DNA of 64,000 bases from positions 1,736,001 through 1,800,000 of the forward strand of contig NZ_AP022314.1 in assembly GCF_009936235.1 (NCBI RefSeq). Reading direction: 5' to 3'. Position 1 is the stretch's first letter. Each line of letters starts with the position of its first letter. The notes under the pieces were generated by a model, which saw only the letters and a list, made by a program, of their open reading frames with translations, ran no database searches and had not been told where the DNA came from. The DNA comes from Mycobacterium xenopi. GTDB lineage: Bacteria > Actinomycetota > Actinomycetes > Mycobacteriales > Mycobacteriaceae. Below, one piece after another: positions 7,966-17,200 of the stretch. The translations under genes were made by a program, and so were the position numbers.

Positions 7966-8721
7966 ATGAGCGCCATCGTGACCGGCGGTGCCTCGGGGAT
8001 CGGGCGTGAAGTCGCCGCGCTGCTGCGCCGTGCCGGCCACGACGTCGTCGTGTGGGATCGGAGCGGGGGTGACATCAACTGCGATATCAGCGATCCCGAG
8101 GCGGTGTCAGCGGCGATGGCGGCGACCGTGCGCGAGCACGGTGTGCCCGCACGTATGGTGGCGTGCGCTGGGATCGGCGCGTCGGGCCTGCTCTTGGAAC
8201 TCTCGCCGGACGAGTGGCATCGGGTGTTGGCGGTCAACCTCACCGGCACGTGGCTGACGATGCGGGCCGCCGCGCAGGCCATGGTCGAGGCCGGATCCGG
8301 CGGGTCGATCGTCGCAGTCTCCAGCATCAGCGGCACGGTGGCCGACCGGGACATGGGTGCCTACTGTGTGTCCAAGGCCGGGATAGACATGCTGGTCAAG
8401 GTCGCGGCGGTGGAGTGGGGTCGCTACGGCATTCGGGTCAATGCGGTCGGCCCGGGGGTCACCCGGACTCCAATGTTGGGTGAGCCGGAACGACTGCCCG
8501 GCTGGGTGGAGGATCTGCAGCAACGGACCGCGCTGGGCCGCCTTGGTGAACCCGCCGACGTCGCTGGGGCGATCCTCGGTGTGCTCGAATTACCTTGGGT
8601 GACCGGCCAAGTCGTCCACGCTGACGGCGGCCTGGCGTTGCACAGCCCGATCGACCCATATGGCCAGACGCAGCGACTGGTCGCTATGAAGGATCAGGTC
8701 AACCGATCCCGAAATCGATGA
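7966..8721 (+). CDS. SDR-family oxidoreductase (251 aa)
   Basis: A classical short-chain dehydrogenase/reductase. The nucleotide-binding TGGASGIG lies at residues 5-12, the conserved NNAG position reads CAG, SSISG carries the catalytic Ser, YCVSK the Tyr and Lys, and the C-terminal GEPADVAGAILGVL and VHADGG motifs are intact. ATG 7966 is the family start. Its last 23 bases overlap the 3' end of the convergent alcohol dehydrogenase. Probably oxidises or reduces a secondary alcohol/ketone on the catabolic substrate with NAD(P). Confidence 0.85.
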   Translation: MSAIVTGGASGIGREVAALLRRAGHDVVVWDRSGGDINCDISDPEAVSAAMAATVREHGVPARMVACAGIGASGLLLELSPDEWHRVLAVNLTGTWLTMRAAAQAMVEAGSGGSIVAVSSISGTVADRDMGAYCVSKAGIDMLVKVAAVEWGRYGIRVNAVGPGVTRTPMLGEPERLPGWVEDLQQRTALGRLGEPADVAGAILGVLELPWVTGQVVHADGGLALHSPIDPYGQTQRLVAMKDQVNRSRNR

Positions 8722-9856
8722 CGCCGCGGATGATCTCACCATTCAGCAGGTCGGCGTAGGCGTCGTTGATGTCGTCGAGCCGATAGCGCTTGGTGATCAT
8801 CTCGTCGAGTTGCAACTGGCCTGTCTGGTAGAGCTTCGCCAGACGGGCGATGTCGGCCTTTGGGTTACACGATCCAAACACCGTGCCCGCCAGCGTCTTG
8901 TTCATCAGAATGAAGTCCTGCAGGTTGAGGTTGACCGAGCGTGTCAGCTGGGATGTCATGCCAGTCAGCACGCAGGTGCCGCCTTTGCGGGTGAGCTCGA
9001 GTGCGTCGCGGACGTCGTTCGGGGTGATCAGTGACGGCGAGACCACCACAGCGTCAGCCATTACCCCATAGGTCAGCCCACGCACCAGATCGAGTGCGTC
9101 GGCGGTTGTGGCCACGGCGTGAGTGGCGCCGAATTGACACGCCGACTTCTGTTTGAACTCCACCGGGTCGACCGCAACGATCTGCGCGGCACCGTTGATC
9201 CGCGCGCCCTGGATTGCGCCGGTGCCGATGCCCCCGGCGCCGACCACGACGACCGTGTCGCCGCCGCGCACACCGGCGCGATTAGCCGCGGACCCGTAGC
9301 CGGTGGGGATCGCACATGACAGCAGCGCGCTGGGCAACAGCGGCAAATCCGGTTCGATCTTTACCAGTGAATTCGCGGACACCACGGTGTGTTCAGCGAA
9401 TGCGCCGATCTTGGAGAGGTGCCCCAACGGTTTTCCGTCGGTGGTGTGATGGCGAAACGTCCCGTCGGTCGGCATTCCGGGAGTCAAGGTGCCGATCCCC
9501 GCGTCACAGATGTATTCCATGCCGGACGCGCACCAGCGGCATTGCCCGCATACGGCGACGAATGACATCACCACGTGATCACCCGGCATGAAATCGGTGA
9601 CACCGTCGCCGACTTCACGCACGATTCCCGAGCCTTCGTGGCCGCCGATGGTCGGGAACATCGTCGGCAGGCCGAGCGATCGCAGCACCTCGTTGGGGGC
9701 CGACAGGTCGCCCTTGAGGATGTGGTCGTCGGAATGGCACAACCCAGCGGCAGCCATCTCGACTAATACTTCTCCGGCACGCGGTGGATCGAGCTGAAAT
9801 TCCTCGACCGACCAGGGCCCGCCGACATCGTGCAGGATTGCAGCCCGGCTTTTCAT
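8699..9856 (-). CDS. Zinc-dependent alcohol dehydrogenase, NDMA-dependent type (385 aa)
   Basis: A medium-chain zinc alcohol dehydrogenase. The catalytic-zinc region GLCHSDDH and GGHEGSG, the structural-zinc lobe CGQCRWCASGMEYIC, and the nucleotide-binding VVGAGGIGTGAIQGA are all present. The distinctive insertions and TDGTFRHHTTDGKPLGHLSK segment resemble actinobacterial NDMA-dependent alcohol dehydrogenases, which hold NAD tightly and are linked to the redox cofactor mycofactocin (established for that family). ATG 9856 overlaps the stop of the upstream P450 (ATGA), so hydroxylation by that P450 followed by alcohol oxidation here is a plausible pair of steps. Confidence 0.85.
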   Translation of the reverse strand: MKSRAAILHDVGGPWSVEEFQLDPPRAGEVLVEMAAAGLCHSDDHILKGDLSAPNEVLRSLGLPTMFPTIGGHEGSGIVREVGDGVTDFMPGDHVVMSFVAVCGQCRWCASGMEYICDAGIGTLTPGMPTDGTFRHHTTDGKPLGHLSKIGAFAEHTVVSANSLVKIEPDLPLLPSALLSCAIPTGYGSAANRAGVRGGDTVVVVGAGGIGTGAIQGARINGAAQIVAVDPVEFKQKSACQFGATHAVATTADALDLVRGLTYGVMADAVVVSPSLITPNDVRDALELTRKGGTCVLTGMTSQLTRSVNLNLQDFILMNKTLAGTVFGSCNPKADIARLAKLYQTGQLQLDEMITKRYRLDDINDAYADLLNGEIIRGVIDFGIG

Positions 9857-11067
9857 GCTGCAGGCGTGAAGGTCACCGGAAGCTTGTTCGGCGACCGGAA
9901 GGTGAGCCCGACGATCCTGGCGTCCTCGTCCGGAACCAACGCCAGATTGGCGACGCGGTCGAGCAAGCTGTTCAGCATCACCCGGGTTTCCAGTCGAGCA
10001 AGGTGCATGCCGAGACACATGTGGATCCCGCCGGCGAACGCGATGTGCGCCTGCCGGGGGCGCCTGATGTCGAACACGTTGGGGTCTCTCCAGCGGCTTT
10101 CGTCGCGGTTGGCCGAACCCATGCACAAGTCGACTTGAGCACCGGAAGGAATTGTCTTTCCGCGTATTTCGACGTCCCGAGTGGTTGTGCGCACGACGGT
10201 GGTAAGCGGTGTTTCGTAGCGCAAGCCCTCTTCGATAGCAGCGGGAATCAGTGACCGGTCCTGGTAAACCATTGCCAATTGCTCGGGGTGGGTCAGCAGC
10301 AGGTAGAGCAGGTTACCCGACGACCGGTAGGTAGTTTCCAGGCCGGCCGGCAACAACAGCCGCAAGAACGAAATGATCGCCTCGTCGGTCAGCTTCTCGC
10401 CGTCGATTTCGGCGCTGACCAGATCACCGATGATGTCGTCGGTGATTTTGCGGCGTCTCTGCTCCACCTGCTCAAGGAAATAGTCGTGCAGCTCGATGGA
10501 AGCTTTGAGTCCCGCTTCGATATCGACCGGAATGGAGATCAGGTCCAACGACAAGCGCCGGAACAACGCGAGATCCTCGCGCGGCAGCCCGAGCAGACTT
10601 GCGATGATGCGGGTCGGGAATTCGAATGTCAGCGCTTTCACCAGGTCGGCGGTGCCGTCGTTCTTGATCTCGTCGACCAGCTGATCGCAGACCGGCGCGA
10701 TGACCGACGGCTCCCAGCGCTCAAGGGCGGTCGCCCGGAACGCTTTCGCCACCAAGTTGCGGTGATCGTGATGCTCTTTGCCGCCCATCGCCAAGATTGT
10801 GTGGCCCATCACCAGTCCGATGGTCTGGTCGTATGCGTGGGAACTGAAGGTCTGGTCGTCGCGGAATGCTTGGAACACGCTGTCGTAATCGAAGAGGACC
10901 CACTCGTCGTCGGGCACCAGTTCCGGCGGCACCTTCGAATGGTCCATCAGTGCGCCGTGCCACACGGGCTCGGTGCGTCTTTTGTATTCGAAGAACGGGT
11001 AGGGGCTGGTTTCGCCAGTGGTGTCGAGCGTGACGGATTGATCGTGCGGGTCGGTGCTGATCGTCAT
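9853..11067 (-). CDS. Cytochrome P450 (404 aa)
   Basis: A second soluble P450. The I-helix motif is AGLETT (about residues 241-246), ExxR is EGLR (280-283), and FAGGIHMCLG gives the haem Cys at about 351. I place the start at ATG 11067, because AGGAGG lies seven bases upstream of it; ATG 11073 in frame would sit one base from that Shine-Dalgarno sequence. It is the first gene of a two-gene operon with the NDMA-type alcohol dehydrogenase. Substrate unknown. Confidence 0.92.
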   Translation of the reverse strand: MTISTDPHDQSVTLDTTGETSPYPFFEYKRRTEPVWHGALMDHSKVPPELVPDDEWVLFDYDSVFQAFRDDQTFSSHAYDQTIGLVMGHTILAMGGKEHHDHRNLVAKAFRATALERWEPSVIAPVCDQLVDEIKNDGTADLVKALTFEFPTRIIASLLGLPREDLALFRRLSLDLISIPVDIEAGLKASIELHDYFLEQVEQRRRKITDDIIGDLVSAEIDGEKLTDEAIISFLRLLLPAGLETTYRSSGNLLYLLLTHPEQLAMVYQDRSLIPAAIEEGLRYETPLTTVVRTTTRDVEIRGKTIPSGAQVDLCMGSANRDESRWRDPNVFDIRRPRQAHIAFAGGIHMCLGMHLARLETRVMLNSLLDRVANLALVPDEDARIVGLTFRSPNKLPVTFTPAA

Positions 11068-11386
11068 CAGCATGCCTCCTGAGCACTGGGTAAGAGCGAT
11101 TCCCGCGGCCAGCCGGAACCGCCCTCGCGCTGGTCAGCGGATCGTCGGGATGAACCTCACTATCATAGTATAAATAGCAACTAAGCCCAAAGGTTTGTGG
11201 TGTTTTACGGTAATCGGAACGGTATCGGCGTTGACATTCTTCGGCGGCTCCCGCATGGCGGGGCGCCGTATCGACGCAACTCCGGTAGCTCTTACGGTAT
11301 TGCTGATTGCTACGATCGGAAGCGCCAGCCGATCCCCGGCCAAACCCGACGGCGGACGTCGATCTGAAGGAAGGCCTGCCCACACT
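11068..11386. promoter_or_regulatory. Divergent intergenic region, P450 and acyl-CoA dehydrogenase operons
   Basis: No convincing gene lies here. It contains the AT-rich element TCATAGTATAAATAG at 11163-11177, which on the minus strand offers a TATACT -10-like box for the P450 operon, and three ACGGTA repeats (around 11208, 11217 and 11294) towards the acyl-CoA dehydrogenase gene. AAGGAAGG at 11367-11374 is the ribosome-binding site for ATG 11387. Confidence 0.5.
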
Positions 11387-12520
11387 ATGACTGCGGTCGA
11401 GTCGCCCGAAAAGGCGCTCTTCGCCTCGACTACCGAGGCGTTTCTTCAGCGGGAAGCACCACTGACTTACGTGCGCGACCTGCATGCTGCGGGTGTGTCC
11501 TTCGACCGTGACTGGTGGCGGCGCGCCGCTGAGTTGGGTTGGACTAGTCTGCTCGTGCCCGAGGAGTTGGGCGGCGGCGCCGTCTCCGGCAGCGGTATCG
11601 CCGATCTGGCCGTGGTCGCCGAACTGATCGGCAAGACGGTGGCGCCCGGACCGTTGTATCCGGTCAGCACTGTGCTGTGCGCACTGGTCGAGTGCGGCGA
11701 GCACGATACGCACGCCGCCACCATCGAGTCGCTGATGTCCGGTGACGCGGTGGCGTCGTGGGCCGTCTATGAGCCGGGTCGGGGCTGGGCTCCGCTGGAG
11801 CCGTCGGTGACGGCGACGCCGCACAACGGGGGCTACCGCATCGACGGTGTCAAAGACCGCGTGGAAGCTGGCGCCCAGAGCGACTTGCTGTTGGTGGTGG
11901 CGCGCTGCGACGGCGAGATCCGCCAGTTCCTCGTGCCGACGACCGCGCCCGGGGTGCGCATCGAACCGCAGCCGTCGGTCGATCTGGTCAAGCAATACGC
12001 GCGTGTGCAGTTCGACGGCGTAGATGTGCAGCGCTCCGCGGTGGTCGGCAAGCCCGGCGAAACCACCGCGTTGATCGAACGGCAGAGCCAGATCGCTCAG
12101 GTGCTGCAGTGCGCCGAGGTGGTCGGAATCCTGCAGACCGTGTTCGGCTTCACGGTCCAGTGGGCATTCGACCGGCACACGTTCGGGCGCCCTCTCGCGT
12201 CCTACCAGGCACTCAAACACCGGTTCGCCGACATGAAGACCTGGCTGGAAGCATGCCGCGCGACCACAACCGCCGCGGTGGCCGGCGTTGCGGCCCGCTC
12301 ACCGGACGCGGCGTGGTTGGCCAGCGTCGCAAAATCCTATGTCGGAGAGAAAGCCCCGGCGATCGTGCAGGATTGCGTGCAGATGCACGGCGGCATCGGC
12401 GTCACCTGGGAACACGACCTGCATCTGTACCTGCGGCGAGTTGTGTTGTACCGCTCTATGTTCGGCACCCCCGAGGAGCACAATCTGCGGGTGTATGCGT
12501 GGAAGGAAGCGTTGCAATGA
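11387..12520 (+). CDS. Acyl-CoA dehydrogenase subunit (377 aa)
   Basis: An acyl-CoA dehydrogenase-fold protein that would introduce an alpha,beta double bond into an acyl-CoA with FAD. N-terminal helices include RRAAELGWTSLLVPEELGGG; the C-terminal FAD-contact region has AFDRHTFGRPLASYQALKHR and MHGGIGVTWEHDLHLYLRR. The central substrate-binding loop is poorly conserved, as in the partner subunits of mycobacterial heterotetrameric FadE enzymes. ATG 11387 follows AAGGAAGG. The stop overlaps the next acyl-CoA dehydrogenase by ATGA, so the two probably form one alpha2-beta2 enzyme. Confidence 0.85.
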   Translation: MTAVESPEKALFASTTEAFLQREAPLTYVRDLHAAGVSFDRDWWRRAAELGWTSLLVPEELGGGAVSGSGIADLAVVAELIGKTVAPGPLYPVSTVLCALVECGEHDTHAATIESLMSGDAVASWAVYEPGRGWAPLEPSVTATPHNGGYRIDGVKDRVEAGAQSDLLLVVARCDGEIRQFLVPTTAPGVRIEPQPSVDLVKQYARVQFDGVDVQRSAVVGKPGETTALIERQSQIAQVLQCAEVVGILQTVFGFTVQWAFDRHTFGRPLASYQALKHRFADMKTWLEACRATTTAAVAGVAARSPDAAWLASVAKSYVGEKAPAIVQDCVQMHGGIGVTWEHDLHLYLRRVVLYRSMFGTPEEHNLRVYAWKEALQ

Positions 12521-13767
12521 CCGACAACGGGTCGGCCCCGGTCGGCGAATCGGTCGAGCAGTTCCGCGCCCGCGCCCGGGCGTGGCTTGCCGCTAACATG
12601 CCGCGGATCGATCCTGCCTCACCGCCGGTGGCCAACCGCGATGACGAACGCGCCTGGCGGCGGGCTCGCGAACTGCAAAAACGGCTCTACGAAGGCGGAT
12701 TCGCCGGTATCTGCTTCCCGCGTGAATACGGTGGCCTGGGCTTGGATTACGAGTACCAGAAGGCTTTCGACGAAGAGAGCCTCAACTACGAGATGCCGCT
12801 GATCCTCAACACGCCGACGTTCACCATCTGTTGTGCGACTTTGCTCGACACCGGCAGCGAGGAGCAGAAGAGGCAACACATCGGCGCGGCTTTGCGCGGC
12901 GAGGAGGTGCTGGTGCAGCTGTTGTCGGAGCCCAGTGGCGGATCGGATCTGGCCGGCGTGCTTACCCGGGCCGAGCGGCGCGGCGACCGGTGGGTGATCA
13001 ACGGCGCAAAGACATGGAGCACCAGTGCGTTTGCCGCCGATTACGGATTGTGCCTGGCTCGCACCGATTGGGATGTGCCCAAGCACGAGGGGCTGACCAT
13101 GTTCTTGGTGCCGATCGATCATCCGGGAATCACGTTGCGGCGCATTACTCAACTCAACGGCTCCACCGAGTTCTGCGAGGAGTTCCTCGACAACGTCGAC
13201 GTCGGTGACGACGCCGTCGTCGGCGAGGTGAACAACGGCTGGACCGTGGCGTCACGACAGCTCTACCATGAACGTCGCGCGGTCGGCCAAAGTTCGGAGT
13301 TCGCCAGCGGGGCTGGAAGCGAAGGGGGACGCTCGACGCCGGTGGATTTCGTCGCTTTGGCTCGCAAGACCGGTCAGGGCGACAATGAACGTGTGCAGGA
13401 AATGGCCGGCCGGGTATTGGTGCATCGCGCGGTCAGCGACCAGCTCTCCGAGCATGTGTACCGCAGTGTGCGCGACGGTAGTTTGCCGCCGGCGGCCGGA
13501 ACCTTGATTCGGCTGTTCCACGCCGACACCGTCACGTTGGACATGGACACCGCGCTGGCCATTGCGGGCACCGCAGGAGTTGTGGGCGCCGAGGGGGACG
13601 GCTTAGAGCATGGCCTGCGGTACCTGTCGCGGCAGACGGTTGCCATCGGCGGCGGCACCACCGAGATGGCCCGCAACGTGATCGGGGAGCGGGTGTTGGG
13701 CTTTCCGCGGGAATACGCCGCCGATCGCGGTGTGCCGTTCAAGCAGGTGCGCCACGGCAAGGCGTAG
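12517..13767 (+). CDS. Acyl-CoA dehydrogenase subunit (416 aa)
   Basis: A full-length acyl-CoA dehydrogenase. It shows GFAGICFPREYGGLGLDYEY, the FAD/substrate loop LSEPSGGSDLAGVLTRAERR, INGAKTWSTSAFAADYGLCL, and the C-terminal IGGGTTEMARNVIGERVLGF. Its start ATG shares bases with the previous stop. The better conserved FAD-binding segments here complement those of the 11387 product, as in known FadE pairs of cholesterol side-chain degradation. The likely substrate is a CoA-activated cyclic or branched acid. Confidence 0.88.
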   Translation: MTDNGSAPVGESVEQFRARARAWLAANMPRIDPASPPVANRDDERAWRRARELQKRLYEGGFAGICFPREYGGLGLDYEYQKAFDEESLNYEMPLILNTPTFTICCATLLDTGSEEQKRQHIGAALRGEEVLVQLLSEPSGGSDLAGVLTRAERRGDRWVINGAKTWSTSAFAADYGLCLARTDWDVPKHEGLTMFLVPIDHPGITLRRITQLNGSTEFCEEFLDNVDVGDDAVVGEVNNGWTVASRQLYHERRAVGQSSEFASGAGSEGGRSTPVDFVALARKTGQGDNERVQEMAGRVLVHRAVSDQLSEHVYRSVRDGSLPPAAGTLIRLFHADTVTLDMDTALAIAGTAGVVGAEGDGLEHGLRYLSRQTVAIGGGTTEMARNVIGERVLGFPREYAADRGVPFKQVRHGKA

Positions 13768-13768
13768 C

Positions 13769-13828
13769 GCGAGCAGACGCAAAGTCCCCCAAAACCCTTG
13801 TTTTTTGCGGGACTTTGCGTCTGCTCGC
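13769..13828. terminator. Hairpin repeat between convergent genes, copy 2
   Basis: A perfect 20-bp stem: GCGAGCAGACGCAAAGTCCC at 13769-13788 pairs with its exact complement at 13809-13828, closed by a loop containing a T6 run. It begins two bases after the acyl-CoA dehydrogenase stop and ends two bases before the stop of the convergent CoA-transferase. Likely a bidirectional terminator; same stem family as copies at 3026, 23919 and 24856. Confidence 0.85.
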
Positions 13829-13830
13829 CG

Positions 13831-15051
13831 TTACAGGATCGCGCCGCTGTCTTTGGCCTTGGCGATGTCGTCCCAGTCATAGCCAAGCTCCAACAGGACT
13901 TCCTCGGTGTGCTGGCCATGCTCGGGTGCTCGCGTCGGCGGTGGCGGCGTCTCGTCGAATTGCACTGGTGCTGCGACCATTTGGTACTCGACACCACGGT
14001 CGTCGGCATTAGTGATGAGGTAACCATTGGGCTTCGCCTGCGGGTCGTGAAGCACTTCTCGGGGCGTGGCCAGCGGCGCCCACACGCCGGGCTCCTCAGC
14101 CAACGCTTCCCGCCAGTGCGCCAAATCGTGCTCGGCGAATTTGGCAGAGATGATGGCGGTGGCCTCAGCGGCGTTGGTAATCAGATTCGACGACGGCACG
14201 AAGCGTTCGTCGGTGGCCAGTTCCGGTAGACCGATCCGCTGACAGAAACCGGCCCAAAACTTGTCAGGCTGCAGGAAAACCAACTGGATCCACCGACCAT
14301 CCTTGGTTTTGTACCTGTTGACGAGCGGGTTAATGGCCAACCCCGGAGCCGCACCGGGTATTCCGTCGACATCGAAAAGGTCGGCGACCGAAATCGAGGG
14401 CGCGATGCTCCACATGGCCTGGGCCAGCAGCGATGAGTCCACAATCGTCGGCTCGCCGGTCCGTTGCCGGTGGAACAGTGCGCCGCAGATGCCGCCGGCC
14501 AACGTGATTCCCGCCTGCAGGTCACCGAAGGCCGGGCCCTGAACGGCGGGATGCTCGGTTCCAAACGGTGTGAGCGTGTAGGCCACGCCACCACGAGCCA
14601 GGTAGGTGGCGGCGTCGAATCCGCCTCGGTCACGGTCCGGGCCGCGTACCCCCAGTCCGGTTCCGCGCGCGATGATGATGTTCGGATTGAAGCGCCGAAT
14701 GTCTTCGACCGTCAGGCGGACCCGCTCCAATGCCGCCGGCAGCCAGTTGGTGAGCAGCACGTCGGCCTGAGCGAGGAGCTGGCCGAAGATCTCGCGACCG
14801 GTGTCGGTCTTCAGATCCAGTGCGATGCTGCGTTTGCCGCGATTGCTCAACTCGAGGATGAAGTCGGTGTCGGCGCGTGCGGCTTGGCGGGTGAAACCCC
14901 CGATGACGAGCGATCTTCCGGGGTCGCCGCTGGTGACACTTTCCACTTTGATGACGTCGGCGCCCCAATCTGCCAACGCGACGCCGGCGGCCGGCACATA
15001 GGTCCACGACGCCAGCTCCACGACCCGGACACCACTGAGTATGCCTGACAT
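13831..15051 (-). CDS. Class III CoA-transferase, CaiB/BaiF family (406 aa)
   Basis: A family III CoA-transferase, which moves CoA from an acyl-CoA donor to a free acid through an aspartyl-CoA thioester. The N-terminus has VRVVELASWTYVPAAGVALA and WGADVIKVESVTSGDPGRS; the nucleophile is predicted to be Asp146 in RGGFDAATYLARGG; NPLVNRYKTKDGRWIQL and the C-terminal GQHTEEVLLELGYDWDDI are typical. ATG 15051 follows AAGGA. It stands alone on the minus strand, opposite the long operon starting at 15340. It may activate a pathway acid without ATP. Confidence 0.88.
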   Translation of the reverse strand: MSGILSGVRVVELASWTYVPAAGVALADWGADVIKVESVTSGDPGRSLVIGGFTRQAARADTDFILELSNRGKRSIALDLKTDTGREIFGQLLAQADVLLTNWLPAALERVRLTVEDIRRFNPNIIIARGTGLGVRGPDRDRGGFDAATYLARGGVAYTLTPFGTEHPAVQGPAFGDLQAGITLAGGICGALFHRQRTGEPTIVDSSLLAQAMWSIAPSISVADLFDVDGIPGAAPGLAINPLVNRYKTKDGRWIQLVFLQPDKFWAGFCQRIGLPELATDERFVPSSNLITNAAEATAIISAKFAEHDLAHWREALAEEPGVWAPLATPREVLHDPQAKPNGYLITNADDRGVEYQMVAAPVQFDETPPPPTRAPEHGQHTEEVLLELGYDWDDIAKAKDSGAIL

Positions 15052-15129
15052 CTGACCATCCTTCGCTCAGGTCGATTCACTGCTAGGTCAATCTCGGGCA
15101 ACCGCTGCCAGGCACATCGCAGCGGGTGT

Positions 15130-15157
15130 CTTTTCTATTTTAGGTAATCTAGCTACC
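15130..15157. promoter_or_regulatory. AT-rich motif plus palindrome in divergent promoter
   Basis: The reverse strand of 15130-15142 reads TAAAATAGAAAAG, one of six related AT-rich elements in this window. Immediately adjacent at 15143-15157 is the palindrome GGTAATCTAGCTACC, with nearly the same arms as GGTAATGACGTTACC at 26167-26181. The pair lies between the CoA-transferase (start 15051) and the 15340-23912 operon and is the best candidate for their shared operator. Confidence 0.5.
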
Positions 15158-15339
15158 ATAGGTCTGGCCGGAGGCGACTTTGCGCGCGAGCAGCTTTTCG
15201 AAAGAGATGCGATGGGGTCGAACGTTCGTCTCGTCCACTTGGCTGATCGCGGAGCCGCGGCCCCGTTATGCCAGCGGGAATGGGCGCCAATGATGTTGTG
15301 CCCTAATGCAGGTGTGCGGTTTCTCAGAAAGGACCGGCC

Positions 15340-16202
15340 ATGGGCAAGGTGACGGGCAAGGTGGCGCTGATCAGCGGGGCCGCGCGCGGACAGGGCCGTT
15401 CGCATGCGCGGATGCTCGCCGCGGAGGGCGCCGACATCATCGCGGTGGACCTGTGCGCCGACATCGAAACCAACGAGTATCCACTGGCACGGCCGGAGGA
15501 TCTCGACGAGACGGCGAGGCTCGTCGAGAAGGAAGGGCAGCGTGCGTTCGCGGCGATTGCCGACGTCCGTGACCGCGCGGCCCTGGCCGAGGCGATCGAT
15601 CGCGGCGTCGCCGAGTTCGGCCGCTCGACATCGTGGTAGCCAACGCCGGCATCTGCCCGCTGACCGCGGGCCTGCCGCCGCAGGCGTTCGCCGATGCCGT
15701 CGACGTGGACCTTGTCGGCGTGATCAACCTCGTGCATGCCAGCCTCAAACACCTGCAGGAAGGCGCGTCGGTCATTGTGATCGGGTCGGTGGCGGCGTTC
15801 ATGGCCTCGATGAACACCGGCGGCATCGACGGCGGCCCCGGCGGGGCCGGGTACGCCTTCGCGAAACAGGTTGTCGCGCATTACGTCAACGACTTCGCGC
15901 TGCAGCTGGCTCCCAAGTTCATCCGGATGAACGCGATCCACCCGACCAACTGCAACACCGACATGCTGCACAGCCCGCCGATGTATCGGGCTTTTCGGCC
16001 CGACCTGGCGAACCCGACCCGCGAAGACGCCGAGCTGTCGTTTCCGGTGATCCAGGCGATGCCGATCCCCTATGTCGAACCCGAGGACATCAGCGAGGCC
16101 GTGGTGTTTCTCGCCAGCGACGCCGCCCGCTATATCACCGGCCAGCAACTGCGTGTCGATGCTGGCGGCTTCCTGAAAGTCAAGCCCTGGTCGGGGGTGT
16201 GA
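15340..16202 (+). pseudogene. Mycofactocin-type SDR oxidoreductase, one frameshift
   Basis: The first gene of the long operon. MGKVTGKVALISGAARGQGR, the AVDLCADIETNEYPLARPED insert, and QRAFAAIADVRD are hallmarks of SDRs associated with mycofactocin, which keep NAD bound and recycle it through that cofactor (family knowledge). After GVAEFG the frame breaks at about 15621-15624: one base is missing, and restoring it gives GRLDIVVANAGICPL. The rest, with GYAFAK as the YxxxK motif, FIRMNAIHPTNCNTDML and ITGQQLRVDAGG, is intact to the stop at 16202. The gene could be a real mutation or a sequencing error. A strong AGAAAGGA precedes the ATG. Confidence 0.85.
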
Positions 16203-17200
16203 TGGAGCCGTCGGCGTCGGTGGAGGTGCCGCCAGACACCCAGCGCCGCATCTATGCGTTGATGGTGCTGATGAAGGCGGCCGACGACCGGCTATCCAAG
16301 GGCATCGCCACTGGCGAGTTCATGTGCGTGTACTGGCCGTCGCGCGGACAGGAGGCCGTCGCGGCCGCGATGGCTGTCTCGCTACGTGAAGACGACCAGT
16401 TGGTCACGACCTACCGCGGACTGCACGACCTGATCGGCAAGGGCGTCCCGCTGGAGGAGATCTACGGCGAGATGATGGGCCGCACCGTGGGCGCCAGCCG
16501 CGGCAAGGGCGGCACCATGCACATCGCCAATCCCGGCAGGGGTGTCATGCTTTCGACCGGGATCGTCGGCGCGGGACCGCCTGTGGGTGTCGGGCTGGCG
16601 ATGGCCGCCAAGCGCAAGGGGCTCGACCGGGTCACCGCGGTCAGCTTCGGCGACGGCGCCACCAACACCGGCTCGTTCCACGAAGCAGCCAACATGGCCG
16701 CGCTGTGGGACCTTCCGCTGGTGTTTGTGTGCCAGAACAACCGCTACGCCGAGATGACGCCGACTGAACACACCATGAAACTCGAGCATGTCGCCGATCG
16801 GGCCGCCGGCTACGCGATGCCGGGGGTTCGCGTAGACGGCAACGACCCGCTGGCGGTGAAATCGGCGCTCGATGAAGCGCTGTACCGGGCCCGAAGCGGC
16901 TGCGGACCAACGTTTCTCGAGTGCGTAACGTTCCGATTCCGCGGCCACTACTTCGGCGATCGGATGCCGTATATACCCAAAGAGCAGCTTGCGGCGGCGA
17001 TGGCGGCTGATCCGGTGCCGCGGTTCCGCGGCCGTCTCACCGAGGCGGGTGTGTGCGACGAGGAGGAGCTCGACCGCATCGAGCGCGGGGCCGCCGACAC
17101 CGTCGAAGCAGCGTTGCGAACCGTCATGAGTGCTTCGGCGCCGGGGATCGAGGAACTCGAGCGCGACGTGTACGCCCACCCGATCACGTCCCCGAAATGA
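16202..17200 (+). CDS. 2-oxoacid dehydrogenase E1, alpha subunit (332 aa)
   Basis: A thiamine-diphosphate-dependent E1-alpha of the pyruvate/acetoin/branched-chain 2-oxoacid dehydrogenase family. The ThDP motif starts with GDG at 150-152 and ends with NN at 179-180. RGKGGTMHIANP, STGIVGAGPPVGVGLA and the FRFRGHYFGD phosphorylation-loop-like segment are conserved. Length fits short acetoin-type E1-alpha proteins. The ATG shares one base with the preceding TGA. It pairs with the E1-beta encoded next and would decarboxylate a 2-oxo acid or cleave a 1,2-dicarbonyl. No E2 or E3 gene accompanies it. Confidence 0.9.
   Translation: MEPSASVEVPPDTQRRIYALMVLMKAADDRLSKGIATGEFMCVYWPSRGQEAVAAAMAVSLREDDQLVTTYRGLHDLIGKGVPLEEIYGEMMGRTVGASRGKGGTMHIANPGRGVMLSTGIVGAGPPVGVGLAMAAKRKGLDRVTAVSFGDGATNTGSFHEAANMAALWDLPLVFVCQNNRYAEMTPTEHTMKLEHVADRAAGYAMPGVRVDGNDPLAVKSALDEALYRARSGCGPTFLECVTFRFRGHYFGDRMPYIPKEQLAAAMAADPVPRFRGRLTEAGVCDEEELDRIERGAADTVEAALRTVMSASAPGIEELERDVYAHPITSPK

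Noticed and set aside
7883..7969. A 28-codon frame ending in ATGA overlap with the SDR start at 7966
   Set aside because: No ribosome-binding site, no recognisable sequence, and a one-in-three chance of such an overlap; kept only as a note.
10721..12220. A 499-codon minus-strand frame across the P450/acyl-CoA dehydrogenase promoter
   Set aside because: It crosses a divergent promoter and overlaps two genes with intact family motifs; the translation is low-complexity Arg/His-rich.
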